This document shows, piece after piece, positions 6,768 through 15,488 of a stretch of 64,000 nucleotides of DNA. Position 1 is the stretch's first letter. Every line of letters begins with the position of its first letter. The DNA lies in contig DASRSL010000223.1 in assembly GCA_035656495.1 (NCBI GenBank), positions 3,968 to 67,967 on the forward strand, written 5' to 3'. The notes beneath the pieces are model-generated. The model made no database searches, was not told the DNA's origin, and was given only the letters and a program-made list of their open reading frames with translations. The DNA comes from Roseiarcus sp035656495 (GTDB taxonomy: Bacteria > Pseudomonadota > Alphaproteobacteria > Rhizobiales > Beijerinckiaceae). Made by a program: the position numbers and the translations under genes.

Positions 6768-8581
6768 ACGATTTCGTCATTCGCTTCGCCAACGTGAACG
6801 GCTCGGGCTCCGCGAGCGCCAACCTCCTGTTCGCGCGTTCGATCTTGCGGATCGGCGTGCCAATCGCGCCGCGCAATATTTTTCCTTCCAACATCCAGGG
6901 CCTGCCGACCTGGTACGAGGTGCGGGTGAGCGAGGACGGGTGGCTCGGGGCGCGCGGCGGCGCCGACATGCTGGTCGCGATGAACGCGCAGACCTTCGCC
7001 CAGGACGTCGCGGCGCTTGAGCCCGGCGGCTACCTTTTCTACGACTCCACGCGTCCGTTCCCGCCGTCCGCGGCGCGAGACGACATCGTCGTCCTCGGCA
7101 TGCCGCTGACCGAAATCTGCGCCACGCAATATCGCGATCCAAGGCAGCGTCAGCTCTACCGCAACATGGTCTATGTCGGGGCGCTCGCCGCTCTCCTCGA
7201 CATCGACCTCGCGGTCATGGAGACGCTTGCGGCGGAACGCTTCAAGGGCAAGGACAAGCTGATCGAGGCCAATCAGCGTGCGCTTCGGATCGGCTACGAA
7301 GAGGCGAAGTCGCGATTCGCATGTCCCCTCGGCATTCGCGTCAAGCGCAGCGATGTGGTCGGCGACCGCATTCTCGTCGATGGCAATTTCGCCGCCGCGC
7401 TCGGCGCGGTCTACGGCGGCGCGACGGTCTGCGCGTGGTATCCGATCACGCCGTCCACCTCGCTCGCCGAGGCGTTCGAGCGCAATTGCGCGCGCTACCG
7501 CACCGACGCGACGGGAAAGAAGAACTACGCCATCCTGCAGGCTGAGGACGAGATCGCGGCGATCGGGGTCGTCGTGGGCGCCGGCTGGAACGGCGCGCGC
7601 GCCTTCACCGCCACTTCCGGCCCCGGCGTCTCGCTGATGCAGGAGTTCTTCGGCCTCGCGTATTTCGCCGAGATCCCCGTGGTGGTGTTCGACGTCCAGC
7701 GCGGCGGGCCCTCGACCGGAATGCCGACCCGCACCCAGCAGTCCGACCTCCTGTCCTGCGCGTTCGCTTCGCATGGCGACACCAAGCACGTGCTGCTCAT
7801 TCCCGACGGCCCGAACGAGGCATTCGAATTCGCCGCGAGCGCTTTCGATCTCGCTGAGCGGCTGCAAACCGTCGTTTTCGTCATGCTCGACCTCGACATC
7901 GGCATGAATTCGCACTTGAGCGCGCCGTTCAAGTGGGACGACGCCCGCATTTACGACCGCGGCAAGGTTCTCTCGTTCGAGGAGCTGGAAAAAGCCCCGA
8001 ATTTCGGCCGCTACGACGACGTCGACGGCGACGGAATCCCATACCGGACGCTTCCCGGCGGCCATCCGACGCGCGGCGCCTATTTCACCCGCGGCACCAG
8101 CCGCGATCGCTTCGCGCGCTATACCGAGGAAGGCCTCCCCTATATCGACAACATGGAGCGGCTCGAGCACAAGTTCGAGACTGCGCGCAGTCTGCTGCCG
8201 CGGCCGGTCCTCAAGCGGGCTGCGAAGCCGACGCGGATTGGCGTTCTCTATTACGGATCGACCGCCGCGCCGATGGACGAAGCCCATAAGACGCTGGCGG
8301 ACGAGGGGATTCATGTCGACGCCCTGCGCATCCGCGCGTTTCCGATGACGCGGGAAGTCTCCGATTTCATCGCCAGCCATGATCGGATTTTCGTTGTGGA
8401 GCAGAATCGCGACGCGCAGATGCGCACGCTGATTTCGACCGATCTGGGCGTCGCGACGGACCGCTGGACGCCGATCCTCCACTTCAACGGGATGCCGACC
8501 TCCGCCCGCTTCATTCATCGCGAAATCGCGGCGAACTTGCGCGAGCCGGCCGCGTCGCAACCTCTCGAGGCCGCCGAATGA
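6749..8581 (+). CDS. korA: 2-oxoacid:ferredoxin oxidoreductase, fused gamma-alpha subunit (KorA-like)
   Basis: The 610-residue product has an N-terminal gamma domain (about residues 1-190, with FANVNGSGSASANLLFARSI) followed by the pyrimidine-binding alpha domain (YPITPSTSLAEAFE near residue 230; EDEIAAIGVVVGAGWNGARA; TSGPGVSLMQEF). It has the layout of 2-oxoglutarate:ferredoxin oxidoreductase alpha subunits, which oxidatively decarboxylate a 2-oxoacid to acyl-CoA while reducing ferredoxin. The true substrate cannot be read from sequence. The start at 6749 lies inside the end of the upstream flavoprotein gene, and the stop overlaps korB by ATGA, so the three genes form one translationally coupled operon. 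Confidence 0.92.
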   Translation: MPIKAVNDFVIRFANVNGSGSASANLLFARSILRIGVPIAPRNIFPSNIQGLPTWYEVRVSEDGWLGARGGADMLVAMNAQTFAQDVAALEPGGYLFYDSTRPFPPSAARDDIVVLGMPLTEICATQYRDPRQRQLYRNMVYVGALAALLDIDLAVMETLAAERFKGKDKLIEANQRALRIGYEEAKSRFACPLGIRVKRSDVVGDRILVDGNFAAALGAVYGGATVCAWYPITPSTSLAEAFERNCARYRTDATGKKNYAILQAEDEIAAIGVVVGAGWNGARAFTATSGPGVSLMQEFFGLAYFAEIPVVVFDVQRGGPSTGMPTRTQQSDLLSCAFASHGDTKHVLLIPDGPNEAFEFAASAFDLAERLQTVVFVMLDLDIGMNSHLSAPFKWDDARIYDRGKVLSFEELEKAPNFGRYDDVDGDGIPYRTLPGGHPTRGAYFTRGTSRDRFARYTEEGLPYIDNMERLEHKFETARSLLPRPVLKRAAKPTRIGVLYYGSTAAPMDEAHKTLADEGIHVDALRIRAFPMTREVSDFIASHDRIFVVEQNRDAQMRTLISTDLGVATDRWTPILHFNGMPTSARFIHREIAANLREPAASQPLEAAE

Positions 8582-9633
8582 CCTATGTCGCCAAGCCCAA
8601 GTTTCATCATCCCTCGATCGCGGTCAACGCGCTCGGCTTCACCCACCGCGACTACGAAGGGGCCATGTCGACGCTGTGCGCCGGCTGTGGGCACGACTCG
8701 ATCAGCGCGGCGATCGTGCACGCCTGCTTCGAGCTCGCCTTGCCGCCGCATCGCATCGCAAAGCTCAGCGGCATCGGCTGCTCGTCCAAGACGCCGACCT
8801 ACATGCTCGGCCAGAGCCACGGCTTCAACGCGGTGCATGGGCGGATGCCGTCGGTGCTGACCGGCGCCAATCTCGCCAACCGCGACCTCGTCTATCTCGG
8901 CATTTCCGGCGACGGCGACACCGCTTCGATCGGCTTCGGGCAGTTCGCCCACGTGATGCGGCGCGGCGTCAACATGGTCTATATCGTGGAGAACAACGGC
9001 GTCTACGGCCTGACCAAAGGCCAATTCTCGGCGACCGCCGACCGCTGCTCGACGAGCAAGAAGGGAGCCCGCGCGGCCAGCGAGCCGATCGACCTCGTGT
9101 CCGTGGCCATCGAGGTCGGCGCCACCTTCGCCGCGCGCAGTTTTTCCGGCGACAAGGCGCAGCTCGTGCCGCTGATCAAGGCCGCGTTCGAGCACCGCGG
9201 CGCGGCCTTCATCGACGTCATCTCCCCCTGCGTCACCTTCAACAACCACGAAGGCTCGACCAAGAGCTACGATTACGTGCGCGAGCACAACATCGCGATG
9301 AACGCGCTCGACTTCATCACTGGAAAAGGCCCGATCGAGATCGATTACGCCGAGGGCGCGGGCCAGGCGGTGACCATGCACGACGGAACGACGATCCACC
9401 TGCGCAAGCTCGATGGGAGCCACGACGTCACCGACCGTGCCGCCGCCCTGATGGCGCTCGAGCGATGCCGGAACGCCGGCGAGATCGCCACTGGCCTCCT
9501 GTACATCGACAGAGAGGTCGAGGACTTGCATGATGTTCTGAACACAACCACGCGCCCGCTGAACGAGCTGGCCGAAGCGGAACTCTGCCCCGGCTCGAAA
9601 GCGCTCGAGGCGACCAACGCGTCGCTGAGGTGA
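8578..9633 (+). CDS. korB: 2-oxoacid:ferredoxin oxidoreductase beta subunit (KorB-like)
   Basis: This 351-residue thiamine-diphosphate-binding subunit shows the [4Fe-4S] and cofactor landmarks of the family: LCAGCGHDSIS near residue 34, GIGCSSKTPTY, the thiamine-diphosphate motif GDGDTASIGFGQ followed by NMVYIVENNGVYGLTKGQ, and CVTFNNHEG. It forms the active site with the alpha subunit. The start overlaps the korA stop by 4 nt. The dedicated flavoprotein upstream suggests an NAD(P)-linked complex, possibly running reductively or supplying reduced ferredoxin under stress or low oxygen; that role is inference. Confidence 0.93.
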   Translation: MTYVAKPKFHHPSIAVNALGFTHRDYEGAMSTLCAGCGHDSISAAIVHACFELALPPHRIAKLSGIGCSSKTPTYMLGQSHGFNAVHGRMPSVLTGANLANRDLVYLGISGDGDTASIGFGQFAHVMRRGVNMVYIVENNGVYGLTKGQFSATADRCSTSKKGARAASEPIDLVSVAIEVGATFAARSFSGDKAQLVPLIKAAFEHRGAAFIDVISPCVTFNNHEGSTKSYDYVREHNIAMNALDFITGKGPIEIDYAEGAGQAVTMHDGTTIHLRKLDGSHDVTDRAAALMALERCRNAGEIATGLLYIDREVEDLHDVLNTTTRPLNELAEAELCPGSKALEATNASLR

Positions 9634-9700
9634 GCCTCTCCGTGCTCCCTCGTATCCTTGGCGGTGAAGATTTGCCCGAAGGACACGAAAACGCAGGTTC

Positions 9701-10726
9701 ATGAAGGTCCCAAACGCCTTGGCCGCCTGCGTTCTCGCAGGCGGATGCCTCATCGGCCTTCCAGTCCCGGCCTCGGCTGACCAGCCTGTCTACGGGCCGG
9801 AACTTCAGGGCTTCGACTATCCCTGGCCGGTGCGTGACTACGCCTTTTCCTCGCAGGGCGAGCCGATGGCCATGCGCTTCATGGACGTGCCGCCGGCGAC
9901 GGCGCCGAACGGCAGGACGGCCGTCGTCATGCACGGCAAGAATTTCTGCTCGGCGACCTGGGAACAGACGATCAAGGCGCTGAGCGGCGGAGGCTATCGC
10001 GTCGTCGCGCCGGACCAGATCGGCTTCTGCAAGTCGACCAAGCCCGAGCGCTATCAGTACAGTTTCCAGCAGCTGGCGGCGAACACCCACGCGCTTCTTG
10101 CCTCGCTCGGAATCAAGGACGCCGTCGTGATCGGCCATTCGACCGGCGGCATGCTCGCGGCGCGCTACGCGTTGATGTATCCTGGCGAGACGTCGGCCCT
10201 CGTCCTCGTCGATCCGATCGGGCTCGAGGACTGGAAAGCGCTCGGCGTTCCCTGGCGCAGCGTCGACCAGTGGATCGAACGCGAGAAGAGCGTGACCCCA
10301 GCGCGTCTGCGCGCCTACGAGCAGTCGACCTACTATGCCGGTGAGTGGCGGCCCGAGTACGATCATTGGATCACGATGCTCGGGGGGCTCGCGCAAGGGC
10401 CGGGCCGCGACATCGTCGCCCGCAACGCCGGGCTGATCGACGACATGATCTATGACCAGCCGGTCGTCTACGAATTTCCGCTGATCCGGGTCCCGACCAT
10501 CCTGATGATCGGCGACAGGGACACGACGGCGATCGGAAAGGATTTTTCGCCGCCGGAGGTGCGGGCGAGGCTCGGGCATTACCCGGAGCTCGCGCAGAAG
10601 ACCAAGGCTGCAATTCCAGGCGCCCGGCTGATCGAGTTCCCCGAGGCCGGGCACGCGCCCCAGCTGCAGGAGCCCGAGCGGTTCAACGCGGCCCTGATCG
10701 GCGCGCTGGGGCGGGTTCTCCAATAA
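9701..10726 (+). CDS. Secreted alpha/beta-hydrolase
   Basis: This 341-residue protein starts with a signal peptide (about residues 1-26, cleavage after PASA). The alpha/beta-hydrolase core has an oxyanion-region HGKNFC motif, the nucleophile elbow GHSTGG with Ser near residue 147, a late acid in GDRDTTAIGK and the catalytic His in EAGHAPQLQEPERF. It resembles periplasmic hydrolases of broad esterase/epoxide-hydrolase type; the substrate cannot be told. It lies 67 nt downstream of korB on the same strand but is functionally unrelated on its face. Confidence 0.88.
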   Translation: MKVPNALAACVLAGGCLIGLPVPASADQPVYGPELQGFDYPWPVRDYAFSSQGEPMAMRFMDVPPATAPNGRTAVVMHGKNFCSATWEQTIKALSGGGYRVVAPDQIGFCKSTKPERYQYSFQQLAANTHALLASLGIKDAVVIGHSTGGMLAARYALMYPGETSALVLVDPIGLEDWKALGVPWRSVDQWIEREKSVTPARLRAYEQSTYYAGEWRPEYDHWITMLGGLAQGPGRDIVARNAGLIDDMIYDQPVVYEFPLIRVPTILMIGDRDTTAIGKDFSPPEVRARLGHYPELAQKTKAAIPGARLIEFPEAGHAPQLQEPERFNAALIGALGRVLQ

Positions 10727-10867
10727 CGGACGACCGGCAATGGGGCGTCCCCTCACCGAGCCCGTCGATCAGAGCCTCGCCGTGAGGACAAGGATCTGGA
10801 CTCCTGTGATGCTGGCGCCCCCGACGGCGCCCCCCATATCTTGTCAGTCCGCAGCCGGAGCACGTCC

Positions 10868-11293
10868 ATGACCGCGGCTTTGCAATATCAAGTCCGCTTC
10901 GATCTCGCCGAAGCCGCGCGCGCGGAAGCGCTGCGCCGCGGGCAGACTGAGCCTGCGCTTGTTCCGCTCGTCGCGGCGCTGGCGCGGCATCACGCTGTGG
11001 CGAAGTGCCAGTACGACGCCTTCGCCGAGTATGTCGCCGCCGCCGAGCAGCACGGCGTCGACCAGTTTCCGCTTTACGCCTGGACCAAGGCGACGATAGA
11101 GAATCCGGTGAAGAAGGAGAAGTACCTCAAGTCCTTCTCCCTCCACGTCGAGGGCCAGGAGATCTATGACAAGGCGGCGGCGGACGCGCTCGAGGCGGAG
11201 CTGAAGCCCCTCGCCGAGGCCGGGGTCGTCAGCCGGCTCAAGAAATACGACACCGACCCCGCGCATAATCCACAACCGCCGCAGCCGGGATAG
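10868..11293 (+). CDS. Conserved-looking small protein of unknown function (141 aa)
   Basis: The protein is soluble, alanine-rich and mostly helical by composition, with a central charged stretch (TKATIENPVKKEKYLKSFSL) and a proline-rich tail. ATG 10868 is chosen because GGAG lies about 9 nt upstream; an upstream ATG at 10841 has no such site. I do not recognise a domain. Codon use resembles the neighbours, and the frame has good third-position GC bias, which supports it being real. No operon partner is obvious. Confidence 0.65.
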   Translation: MTAALQYQVRFDLAEAARAEALRRGQTEPALVPLVAALARHHAVAKCQYDAFAEYVAAAEQHGVDQFPLYAWTKATIENPVKKEKYLKSFSLHVEGQEIYDKAAADALEAELKPLAEAGVVSRLKKYDTDPAHNPQPPQPG

Positions 11294-11636
11294 CTTAGGA
11301 ATCCTCAGCGACGTCGAGCTTTTGATCTCGTAGGCAAATGCTCCAACGGGGGCGCCCGGGCGGCGCCAGCCAAACGTGGGCAGCGCACCGGCTTCGGATT
11401 GCCGTGAAACGCCCGCCTCTAGAGGCCAAGGCAGGGCGAACAAATCCGGCGCCGCCTTTTGCGTCCGAGGAACGGCGATTGGAACGCCGCGGCGGACGCG
11501 ATGTCGGCTGCGCGATTGACGTCTTTCTTCGTGGATCGACCCGCCGGCCCGGATGGAACGCTTTCTTAAGTTCCGTTAACCTTGCTCGGCGGAAGTGATT
11601 CGCGACGCACGAAAGTCGCGGTGGAACGGGGCCTAA
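11294..11636. other. Intergenic stretch upstream of the SNF2 gene
   Basis: I see no gene here. Near its right end are GGAAC and CGTT separated by only 14 nt (11555-11577), too short for an EcfG promoter, and two TTAA words 6 nt apart (11566-11580), one base short of the CtrA spacing. A promoter for the downstream helicase pair presumably lies here but no standard -35/-10 pair stands out. Confidence 0.4.
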
Positions 11637-13940
11637 ATGCCGCACCTCAACATCAAGCCGCTGGTCGCCGAGCCGGATCTGTTTGCCGATCCCGACAAGT
11701 GGGTCGACACCCTCGTCCGGGTCCTTGCCGATTCGCGCAGGACCCAAGGTTTTCTCGCTGATGCGGAAAAGGCGGAGAGAGCCTGCCCGGGAGATCCGCT
11801 CATTCTCCTCATGGCGGCGGCGGCCGCCCTGCTCGACGGCAGGCCCGACAAGGCGCAGCTCTATCTCAAGCGCTACGCCAAGCGCTACGCCCCGACCCCG
11901 CCCTATGTTCTCCTGTTGGCCCTTACGCTTGCGGCGGAAAAGAAGGTGATCGCGGCGCGGGCGCTGCTCGAGCGTCACGATTTGACGGAACTGCGCACTG
12001 CAACCAGCGCCTTCCCCGGCGGATTGGCGCGAGCGGGTTGGCTCAGCGGGAGGCTCGACGGGATCATGGGCCGCGAGCGCCCGATGCGTGCACGCCGAAC
12101 CGAGACTAAATCCGCTCGCCCCGAGGCGCGCCCGAAGAATCCTCGTCCGATCAGACCCGCCGCCCCGCCGCCGACGCAGGCTCGACCGGCGATACCGGCC
12201 CTTGAGCGCGGGGAGGTCGATATTCCGATCGTCTTCGACTCGGACCTGAGACCGCTGCTTTCCGCCGCGACCGGCCCGGTCGACAGCGACGGCGGTTGGT
12301 TTGTCTTGCGGGAGCGGCTCGCCCATCTCGGCCTGGTCGAGGGCTTCGACGAGCTCATTTGCGTCTCTCACCTCAAAGGGGTCGAGGCCTTCTGGTATCA
12401 AACCGAGACGGTGCGCAAGGTCTTGAAGCAGTTCCGCGGCCGCGTGCTGCTCGCCGACGAGGTCGGCCTCGGCAAGACGGTCGAGGCGGGAATGGTCCTC
12501 AAAGAATATCTGCTGCGCGGCATGGTCGAGCGGGTCCTGGTGCTGGCGCCCGCCTCGCTGGTCGGACAATGGCGGGAGGAATTGGAGACCAAATTCGATG
12601 TTCCGTGCGCCACAACGCAAGACCCGCTGCTGCGCGAGGATCCCGAGCGGTTCTGGGCTCAGCCCCGCATAGTCGCCTCGCTTGCGCTTGCTCGGCGCAA
12701 GGATCACGCCGACCGGCTCATTGCGCAGTCGTTCGATCTGGTGATCGTCGACGAGGCCCACCACCTGCGCGACCGCGCCAGCCAGAGTTACAGCCTGGTC
12801 GACCGCCTGACCAAGCGCTTCCTGCTGCTCTTGTCCGCGACGCCGCTGCAGAACAACCTCATCGAGCTCTATAACCTGCTGACCCTGCTCAAGCCTGGCA
12901 TATTCAAGACGCAGAAGGAATTCCGCGCCGCCTACATGACCGCGGGCAAGCCGCGTCAGCCGGCGAACCCGGAGCGGCTGCGCGATCTGATGCGCGACGC
13001 CATGATCCGCAACACGAGGGCGGTGGTGGCCCTGAAGCTGCCGCGCCGCCGCGCCTCCACCCGATATGTCGACCCCATGCCCTTGGAGCAGGCGGCCTAT
13101 CAGGAGCTCGCGGCCATGATCCGGGCACTCGTCTCGGACGGCCGGGAGAGCCGCGAGCGGCTCTCGGGGCGCCATTTGCTGACTGCCGCCGGCTCCTCGC
13201 CCGCGGCTGCGTCCGCAGCGGTTGCGCGCTTCGCCGCCCGTCCCGACTGCGATCCAGCCTGGCGGGCGTTGGCCGAGCGATGGAAGGCCATCGCCACGGG
13301 CGCCAAGGAATCGGCGCTCCTCGAGCTCATCGCTCGCAATCCCGACGAGAAGAAGCTCGTCTTTGTCCATCATCGCGAGACCTTGTCCAGCCTTGCCCGG
13401 CTGCTCGCGGCGCAGGGAGTCGGGTACGCCCGCTTCGACGGCGGCATGAGCGGTCCCGACAAGGATGCGGCCGTCGCCGATTTCCGCGAGCGGGTCCCGG
13501 TGCTGCTGTGCTCCGAATCCGGCGGCGAGGGCCGCAACATCCAATTCTGCAACACGCTGATCAACTTCGATATACCCTGGAATCCCATGGCGATCGAACA
13601 GCGCGTCGGCCGCATCGACCGCATCGGTCAGAGCCGCGAGGTATTCGTCTTCAACCTGGTCACCCGCGGAACGGTCGAGGAGCAGGTGCTGCGGCTCCTC
13701 GACGAAAAGATCAACATGTTTGAATTGGTTGTCGGCGAGGCCGGCGCAATCCTGGGCGATTTGGAGGAGGAGAGGAACTTCGCCGATCTGGTCTTGGACG
13801 CGTGGCTGGAGACGACCGCGGCCGCTCGGGCCGAGGCCTTCGACGCGCTTGGCCGGCGGCTTGGTGAGGCGCAAAGCCAATACAACGACGCCAAGGCGCT
13901 CGACGACGCCTTGTTCGGCGAAGAATTCGAGACGGCGTAG
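11637..13940 (+). CDS. SNF2-family DEAH ATPase (RapA-like helicase/translocase)
   Basis: The 767-residue protein has an extra N-terminal region of about 200 residues, helical and possibly TPR-like at 1-120 then a Pro/Arg-rich linker at 145-190. The SNF2 ATPase core follows: Walker A ADEVGLGKT near 273-281, DEAHH near 371, SATP near 398, and the C-lobe ending in QRVGRIDRIGQSR near 653. This is the RapA/HepA-type branch of SNF2 enzymes, which move on double-stranded DNA or remodel protein-DNA complexes. It is followed after 18 nt by a gene for a zinc-finger protein, so the two are likely co-expressed. Whether it recycles RNA polymerase, repairs DNA or defends the cell is not shown. Confidence 0.9.
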   Translation: MPHLNIKPLVAEPDLFADPDKWVDTLVRVLADSRRTQGFLADAEKAERACPGDPLILLMAAAAALLDGRPDKAQLYLKRYAKRYAPTPPYVLLLALTLAAEKKVIAARALLERHDLTELRTATSAFPGGLARAGWLSGRLDGIMGRERPMRARRTETKSARPEARPKNPRPIRPAAPPPTQARPAIPALERGEVDIPIVFDSDLRPLLSAATGPVDSDGGWFVLRERLAHLGLVEGFDELICVSHLKGVEAFWYQTETVRKVLKQFRGRVLLADEVGLGKTVEAGMVLKEYLLRGMVERVLVLAPASLVGQWREELETKFDVPCATTQDPLLREDPERFWAQPRIVASLALARRKDHADRLIAQSFDLVIVDEAHHLRDRASQSYSLVDRLTKRFLLLLSATPLQNNLIELYNLLTLLKPGIFKTQKEFRAAYMTAGKPRQPANPERLRDLMRDAMIRNTRAVVALKLPRRRASTRYVDPMPLEQAAYQELAAMIRALVSDGRESRERLSGRHLLTAAGSSPAAASAAVARFAARPDCDPAWRALAERWKAIATGAKESALLELIARNPDEKKLVFVHHRETLSSLARLLAAQGVGYARFDGGMSGPDKDAAVADFRERVPVLLCSESGGEGRNIQFCNTLINFDIPWNPMAIEQRVGRIDRIGQSREVFVFNLVTRGTVEEQVLRLLDEKINMFELVVGEAGAILGDLEEERNFADLVLDAWLETTAAARAEAFDALGRRLGEAQSQYNDAKALDDALFGEEFETA

Positions 13941-13958
13941 CTCAAGGGATCTCCGGCG

Positions 13959-15113
13959 ATGACCGCATTGCGCGATTTCGTAGCCGACCTGATGGAGCGC
14001 GAGGGCGCCGTCGTCGAGACTCTCGAGCCCGACGGCTTGGCTGTGATGGCGCCGCCTGAGGTTCACGCGGCGTTGGGCTGGCCGGAGCTTGCGCGGCTCG
14101 GTTTCGGCGTCGACTTGCCCTCGGAGGCTCAGCGCATTGGCGTCGAGGGCGGGTGGCTGGAACGATTCGGCGAGCTCATCGCCGACCGCGGCCGCCATGC
14201 GGAGCGTCAAATCGAGTGTGACCCGGCGCCAATCCTGAGCGATCCCGAGCGCCTCCTGGATCGCGTCCTCGACCTGCCCAACGCGGTCTGGCGTTTCCGG
14301 GGCCAGCGTTCGACGTGGACCCGCTGTCTCTTGATCGCGTTCCGGATGACGGCAGTCTCCGACGAGAAGCGGGAAAACAATCTGTGGATCGGGTTCAATG
14401 CCGGAACCGGCGCCGCCTTGGGCGAGGCGCTCAATCGGCTGCGGGCGTCTTTCGGAAGCCATGCGTGGCAGGCGCCGGCCCCGGCGGCGAGAGAGGCGGC
14501 GGGACCGGGCTTTAACGCCGCGACATTCGAGGCCCGCATTCGAGCGACGCTTGAGGTGGGCGCGCGCGCCGAGTTGGCTCCGTTTCTCCGCTCGATGCAG
14601 CGTCGTCTGGCGCGCGACCACGTCCGCCTGCACGGCTATCATGACGACCTGCGTCGCGAATCCCTGACGCGCCTGGCGGCGCTTGAAGGCGTGGAAGGGC
14701 CGAAAGCGGAGGCTGATCGCCGACGCGAACATCAGCGGATTGCGGCGATCGAGCGTGAGTACCTGAATAAGTTGGGCGATCTCCAGCACAAATACGCCCT
14801 GCGCGTCACTCTCGATTGGATTCAAACCCTGGAGCTGTTCGTTCCGGTGCAGCGGCTCGAGGTTCTGATTCGCCGTCGCAAAGGGGAGCGGGTGATCCAG
14901 ATCGACTGGCATCCGCTCGTCCGCCTAGCCGAGCCCCCCTTATGCGAATGGGGGCGGGGCGCGACCTCGACGCGTCTGGTTTGCGACGAGCGCCTCCATC
15001 TGACGGAGCCCGCCGGCCAGGATTCCTGTCCGAGCTGCGCCAAGCCATTCTGTCGCGCCTGCCATCCGACGGAATGTCCGCGATGCGGCGAGGCGGTGAA
15101 TATGGCGCTGTAG
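13959..15113 (+). CDS. Uncharacterised partner of the SNF2 ATPase with C-terminal zinc-binding domain
   Basis: The 384-residue protein matches no family I can name. Residues 1-170 are mixed alpha/beta, about 185-290 are helical and charged (coiled-coil-like, rich in Arg/Glu), and the last 50 residues contain clustered cysteines: C near the end of RLVCDE, CPSC, FCRAC and ECPRC. These could ligate two zinc ions as a ribbon or treble clef. The gene starts 18 nt after the helicase stop and shares codon usage with it. The invariant-looking spacing suggests a two-protein machine in which this subunit provides DNA, RNA polymerase or substrate binding; that is inference. Confidence 0.8.
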   Translation: MTALRDFVADLMEREGAVVETLEPDGLAVMAPPEVHAALGWPELARLGFGVDLPSEAQRIGVEGGWLERFGELIADRGRHAERQIECDPAPILSDPERLLDRVLDLPNAVWRFRGQRSTWTRCLLIAFRMTAVSDEKRENNLWIGFNAGTGAALGEALNRLRASFGSHAWQAPAPAAREAAGPGFNAATFEARIRATLEVGARAELAPFLRSMQRRLARDHVRLHGYHDDLRRESLTRLAALEGVEGPKAEADRRREHQRIAAIEREYLNKLGDLQHKYALRVTLDWIQTLELFVPVQRLEVLIRRRKGERVIQIDWHPLVRLAEPPLCEWGRGATSTRLVCDERLHLTEPAGQDSCPSCAKPFCRACHPTECPRCGEAVNMAL

Positions 15114-15488
15114 CCGCTGCCGGCGCAGAGGGCCAAGCCGAATCCAATTTGCGCAATTCGGGGGCGCGCTCCGCGCGCTGGCGTTACTCGTCGACCATCA
15201 ACTCATTGCTTCCAGGCCCTTCGGCCCCGTCGCGATGGGCGAGGCGGCCTCTGAAGGGGGCGCCCCCTCAGCGCCGTTCCTTGACGACCTCACCGCTATC
15301 ATGGGGGCCGCGATCCGAGTCCGAACCGGCGCGCGGAGCAAAGCGTTGGGGATTGACGAAAGTGGGGCCGTAAATGCGCGATTAAAGCCAACTGTCTTCA
15401 CGGCATATTGAGTGACGCGCGCTTTACCCCTTCGATTCCGCGGCCGCGCCTTCGATCCACGACGCGAGGGGCGCCCGAGTGAGCCGTT
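15114..15488. other. Intergenic stretch between convergent SNF2-partner and recA genes
   Basis: The region lies between two converging genes, so promoters are not expected. The open frames found in it are low-complexity shadows. I see no convincing terminator hairpin with a T-run, no repeat shared with the rest of the window and no RNA gene. Confidence 0.4.

Noticed and set aside
6302..8560. 752-codon minus-strand open frame opposite korA
   Set aside because: Antisense shadow; korA on the other strand has full family motifs.
11555..11577. GGAAC and CGTT upstream of the SNF2 gene as an EcfG promoter
   Set aside because: The spacer is 14 nt; EcfG promoters use 16-17.
11566..11580. CtrA binding site before the SNF2 gene
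   Set aside because: Spacing is 6 nt rather than 7, and there is no other support.
11295..14912. 1205-codon minus-strand open frame across the SNF2 module
   Set aside because: Antisense shadow of two well-supported genes in GC-rich DNA; low complexity and no domains.
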